A stretch of 8,689 nucleotides of DNA from the NCBI GenBank assembly GCA_023511325.1, contig JAIMBU010000075.1:1-8689 (forward strand), written 5' to 3'. This DNA is from Gorillibacterium sp. GTDB taxonomy: Bacteria > Bacillota > Bacilli > Paenibacillales > NBRC-103111. Every line of letters begins with the position of its first letter. Positions within the stretch are counted from its first letter, which is position 1. Shown in pieces: positions 6,753 through 8,689 of this stretch. The notes beneath the pieces were generated by a model. That model searched no databases. It was not told where the DNA came from and saw only the letters and a program-made list of their open reading frames with translations. The position numbers and the translations under genes are program-made.

Positions 6753-7435
6753 GAAATATCCACCCTGTAGCCAGCACCCCGCAAGGTGCGGATCAGACGG
6801 TGTTCTTTGTCGTTTAACTTATCTCTTAGCGATCTTATATACACTTCGACAATATTTTCTTCGCCACCAAAATCATAGCCCCAAACACGGTCGAGAATAA
6901 CGGTTTTACTTAGCACAATGCCGTGGTTGAGAACAAGAAACTTCAGCAGTTCATATTCAGTTGGTGAAAGGGAAAGGGCTTTGTCTCGACAAGAAATCTC
7001 TTTCCGGCGATCATCAATGCGAAACGGTCCATGCACGACCTCGCCAAGTAAGTCGGGAAATTGGTTGCGTAGTCGCGCCCCAATACGCGCTAATAATTCG
7101 TCAAAGCTAAACGGCTTGACTACATAATCATCCGCTCCGAGATTGAGTCCTTTGATGCGATCATTCACTTCATCCTTGGCTGTAAGCATGATGATGGCTA
7201 TGTTCTCTCCACTTTCCTTGAGTGCATGGCAGACGTCAAATCCATCTAGACCGGGCATCATCACATCGAGAATTACCACATGGGGCATGAAATGCTCTGC
7301 CATCGCAATTGCACTTTCACCATCCTGAGCGGTTCTCACCTCAAAGCCTTCGTTGGACAAGCCCATCTCGAGGAACTGGAGGATATGCGGTTCATCATCA
7401 GCAAGAAGTATCTTTACGCCTTTAAGCGATTTCAT
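6746..7435 (-). CDS. OmpR/PhoB-family response regulator
   Basis: A 229-residue two-component response regulator of typical length. The receiver domain (about 8-120) has the acidic pocket D13-D14, the phosphoacceptor D57 (VVILDVMMPGLDGFDVC), the switch T85 (IIMLTAKDE) and K107 (ADDYVVKPFSFDEL). The C-terminal winged-helix DNA-binding domain (about 135-227) has LSPTEYELLKFLVLNHGIVL, the WGYDF segment, the recognition-helix region ENIVEVYIRSLRDKL and the terminal RTLRGAGYRV wing. The ATG at 7433-7435 has AGGAGGAG 6 nt upstream. It is the first gene of the regulator-kinase operon and is divergent from the GT39 gene. The spacer has 11-bp-period repeats of the type this class binds, so it probably controls both its own operon and the glycosyltransferase; this is inferred. 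Confidence 0.97.
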   Translation of the reverse strand: MKSLKGVKILLADDEPHILQFLEMGLSNEGFEVRTAQDGESAIAMAEHFMPHVVILDVMMPGLDGFDVCHALKESGENIAIIMLTAKDEVNDRIKGLNLGADDYVVKPFSFDELLARIGARLRNQFPDLLGEVVHGPFRIDDRRKEISCRDKALSLSPTEYELLKFLVLNHGIVLSKTVILDRVWGYDFGGEENIVEVYIRSLRDKLNDKEHRLIRTLRGAGYRVDISC

Positions 7436-7441
7436 TATCGA

Positions 7442-7449
7442 CTCCTCCT
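7442..7449 (-). promoter_or_regulatory. Ribosome binding site of the response-regulator gene
   Basis: AGGAGGAG on the minus strand, 6 nt before the ATG. It is a strong Bacillota Shine-Dalgarno sequence and supports this start. Confidence 0.8.
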
Positions 7450-7467
7450 AACATAGTAGGTATATTT

Positions 7468-7473
7468 ATTATC
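7468..7473 (-). promoter_or_regulatory. Candidate -10 element of the regulator-kinase operon
   Basis: GATAAT on the minus strand matches TATAAT at 5 of 6 positions, in a very AT-rich stretch. The position of a -35 falls on the TTCAGCT repeats and has no TTGACA-like hexamer, as expected if a PhoB-class activator replaces -35 recognition. An alternative is TATACC at 7459-7464. Confidence 0.35.
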
Positions 7474-7481
7474 TATTTTTT

Positions 7482-7514
7482 AGCTGAATACAAGCTGAAA
7501 ACAAGAAGAATTGA
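7482..7514 (-). promoter_or_regulatory. 11-bp-period repeat cluster facing the regulator-kinase promoter
   Basis: Read toward the regulator gene, the units are TCAATTCTTCT, TGTTTTCAGCT and TGTATTCAGCT. The last two agree at 10 of 11 positions; the first is degenerate. PhoB/OmpR-class regulators bind head-to-tail as dimers on direct repeats with an 11-bp period. The position next to the candidate -10 suggests autoregulation by the adjacent response regulator. Confidence 0.55.
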
Positions 7515-7527
7515 AGAGGACAATTCT
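7507..7527. repeat. Central dyad in the regulator/GT39 divergent spacer
   Basis: AGAATTG (7507-7513) and CAATTCT (7521-7527) form a perfect 7-bp inverted repeat with a 7-nt spacer, between the two 11-bp repeat clusters. It could be an additional regulator site or chance in AT-rich DNA. It slightly overlaps the degenerate third unit of the left cluster. Confidence 0.35.
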
Positions 7528-7536
7528 AATTTCTTT

Positions 7537-7569
7537 AGGACACAGCTTCTTTTCAGTAAACATTCAGCT
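7537..7569 (+). promoter_or_regulatory. 11-bp-period repeat cluster facing the GT39 promoter
   Basis: Read toward the glycosyltransferase gene, the units are AGGACACAGCT, TCTTTTCAGTA and AACATTCAGCT, each 11 bp. They share a CAG core, and two carry TTCAG. The cluster mirrors the one at 7482-7514, so each promoter sees the repeats in the same orientation. It abuts the candidate -35 of the GT39 gene, the usual place for activation by a PhoB-class regulator. Confidence 0.55.
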
Positions 7570-7597
7570 TGGGTTTCATGAAGAATTAAGGTATAGC
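7569..7597 (+). promoter_or_regulatory. Candidate promoter of the GT39 gene
   Basis: TTGGGT (7569-7574, a weak -35) and TATAGC (7592-7597, 4/6 to TATAAT) with a 17-bp spacer, 28 bp before the start codon. The weak -35 directly beside the TTCAGCT repeats suits an activator-dependent promoter. Confidence 0.4.
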
Positions 7598-7612
7598 ATG
7601 CAGAATGGAGCA

Positions 7613-7617
7613 GGGAG
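7613..7617 (+). promoter_or_regulatory. Ribosome binding site of the GT39 gene
   Basis: GGGAG within AGGGAGTG, 8 nt before the ATG at 7626; it supports this start. Confidence 0.65.
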
Positions 7618-7625
7618 TGATAAAA

Positions 7626-8689
7626 ATGAGACCAACGGCTAAATTACGCTGGGATATACCCTTGATCCTGATAGCATTATTATCGGCATTCTTCAACGGA
7701 TATAACATCTGGGATGAGCGCTACGTGAATACTTATTACACAACCACGGTCGCCAGTATGATGCAAAGCCTTCATAATTTTTTCTTTGCTTCGCTAGATT
7801 CCGCAGGTTTTGTCACGGTGGATAAACCACCGGTTACCTTCTGGATTCAAACGCTTAGCGCCGAGCTCTTTGGACTTCACGGCTGGAGCGTCATTCTACC
7901 GCAGGCACTTGCAGGTATAGGCTCGGTGCTGCTGCTTTATGTACTGATTAAGCCGACCTTTGGATTGGCTGCTGCCCGAATCAGCGCCTTGGTTATGGCT
8001 TGCTCACCTGTTGCCGTGGCGGTAAGTCGGACGAATAATATTGATAGTATGCTGGTTTTTACCTTGCTTCTGGCCGCATGGCTCCTATTTAGGGGCATTA
8101 AGCATAACAAATCGGGTTGCCTCATCGGGGCTTTTGCCGTGATTGGTATTGCTTTCAATATGAAAATGCTGCAAGCCTATATGGTTGTACCTGCTTTACT
8201 GGTATTAATCGTCATTGCCTGGCAAGTAAAGAGGAAGCGGAAAATAAGTGTTATCGCTGGTGCTGTAGCGGTTATGCTGATGGTCTCTTTTTCTTGGGCT
8301 GTTATTGTCGATTTCATTCCCGAGGATCAGCGTCCGTACATCGGTAGTAGCAATACGGATTCTGTGTTGGAGCTAGCGCTTGGTTATAACGGAATTTCAC
8401 GGTTAACGGGAGATAAAGGTGGTGGCGGCGCTCCAAGCCAAGTGAGGAATGCTGGCGGGATGCCAATCGGCGGCTTTATCGGGGGCGGTGCGGATAGGGA
8501 TCAACGAGATGGACAATCCAACCAAACGCGCCCAGACCAAGAACGAGGAATGCCGCCGGGAGATGCTCCCAGCCGTGAACAAGCGCTAGGCACTAAAGGT
8601 GACCAAGCCCCGATTAATGGGAATAGTAGCAATCCACGAGAAGCAATTGGCAGTAGGGATGGAAATCGCGGGTTTGCAGGTGGTGGCGG
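7626..8689 (+). CDS. GT39/ArnT-like (YkcB-type) membrane glycosyltransferase, 3' end outside window
   Basis: An incomplete polytopic membrane protein; 354 codons are visible and the frame is open at the right edge. TM1 (about 11-28) is followed by the loop WDERYVNTYYTTTVASM (29-45), whose D30-E31-R32 matches the acidic motif of the first external loop in GT39/ArnT enzymes. Next come GFVTVDKPPVTFWIQ (61-75, with D66-K67-P68-P69), RTNNID (135-140) and AFNMKMLQAYMVVPALL (176-192), all typical of B. subtilis YkcB-like proteins. Several hydrophobic segments span about 87-230. From about residue 264 the sequence turns into a Gly/Asn/Gln/Pro-rich insertion. Relatives use a polyprenyl-phosphate-linked sugar to modify a cell-envelope component; the acceptor here is unknown. 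YkcB-type genes are often followed by a GT2 polyprenyl-phosphate sugar synthase, which would lie beyond this window. It is divergent from the two-component operon, which probably regulates it. Confidence 0.9.
   Translation, partial: MRPTAKLRWDIPLILIALLSAFFNGYNIWDERYVNTYYTTTVASMMQSLHNFFFASLDSAGFVTVDKPPVTFWIQTLSAELFGLHGWSVILPQALAGIGSVLLLYVLIKPTFGLAAARISALVMACSPVAVAVSRTNNIDSMLVFTLLLAAWLLFRGIKHNKSGCLIGAFAVIGIAFNMKMLQAYMVVPALLVLIVIAWQVKRKRKISVIAGAVAVMLMVSFSWAVIVDFIPEDQRPYIGSSNTDSVLELALGYNGISRLTGDKGGGGAPSQVRNAGGMPIGGFIGGGADRDQRDGQSNQTRPDQERGMPPGDAPSREQALGTKGDQAPINGNSSNPREAIGSRDGNRGFAGGG
8415..8689 (+). other. Low-complexity Gly/Asn/Gln/Pro-rich insertion within the GT39 protein
   Basis: From residue 264 to the end of the window (about 91 codons) the protein has runs such as KGGGGAP, GGFIGGGADRDQRDGQ and RGMPPGDAPSREQ. 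There is no hydrophobic segment or recognisable fold. It follows the conserved LGYNGISRLTG segment, where YkcB-like proteins commonly carry variable flexible loops. The reading frame stays open, so it is a genuine insertion rather than a frameshift. Confidence 0.75.

Noticed and set aside
7937..8347. Small frames on both strands within the GT39 gene
   Set aside because: They overlap the conserved GT39 coding sequence in other frames and lack start signals or known motifs.
1..8689. CRISPR array, insertion sequence, tRNA or phage attachment site
   Set aside because: No spaced repeat series, transposase, terminal inverted repeats, tRNA-like cloverleaf or integrase motif was seen on reading both strands.

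Overview
The window looks like chromosomal DNA from a Bacillota (low-GC Gram-positive) bacterium, most likely Paenibacillus or a close relative. This rests on strong AGGAGG-type ribosome binding sites before almost every gene, moderate GC, and the mix of protein families: AraC/cupin regulator, GHL6-type glycosidase, LacI/GalR repressor, DUF2785 protein, OmpR/HAMP-kinase pair and a YkcB-like GT39 glycosyltransferase. The genus is an inference. I see no tRNA, rRNA, insertion sequence, phage gene or CRISPR array.

Left part (1-4156), a carbohydrate module. A truncated AraC-family regulator (minus strand, running off the left edge) is divergent from a 659-residue intracellular glycoside-hydrolase-like protein (plus strand). 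A LacI/GalR-family repressor lies downstream of the enzyme. The 169-bp divergent spacer holds a 12/14 direct repeat with a 21-bp period, the geometry expected of an AraC-family operator, and further in a short LacI-like dyad. No sugar transporter is visible. The substrate cannot be read from the sequence.

Middle (4157-5190). A DUF2785 protein of unknown function follows the repressor on the same strand. It ends in a very strong 14-bp perfect stem-loop followed by a T run, which separates it from the convergent kinase gene. The last codons of the kinase lie inside that stem.

Right part (5169-8689), an envelope-signalling module. A response regulator (OmpR/PhoB class) and its membrane histidine kinase form a translationally coupled minus-strand operon with a 7-nt overlap. 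Divergent from it is a GT39-family membrane glycosyltransferase of the YkcB type, cut by the right edge inside a Gly/Pro/Gln/Asn-rich insertion.

The 190-bp spacer between regulator and transferase contains two clusters of an 11-bp-period repeat with core TTCAGCT. One cluster faces each promoter, as PhoB-class regulators often bind. The simplest reading is that the two-component system controls both itself and the glycosyltransferase. I find no clearly new defence or mobile system. The mirrored operator array and the poorly characterised glycosidase with two regulators are the most interesting content.
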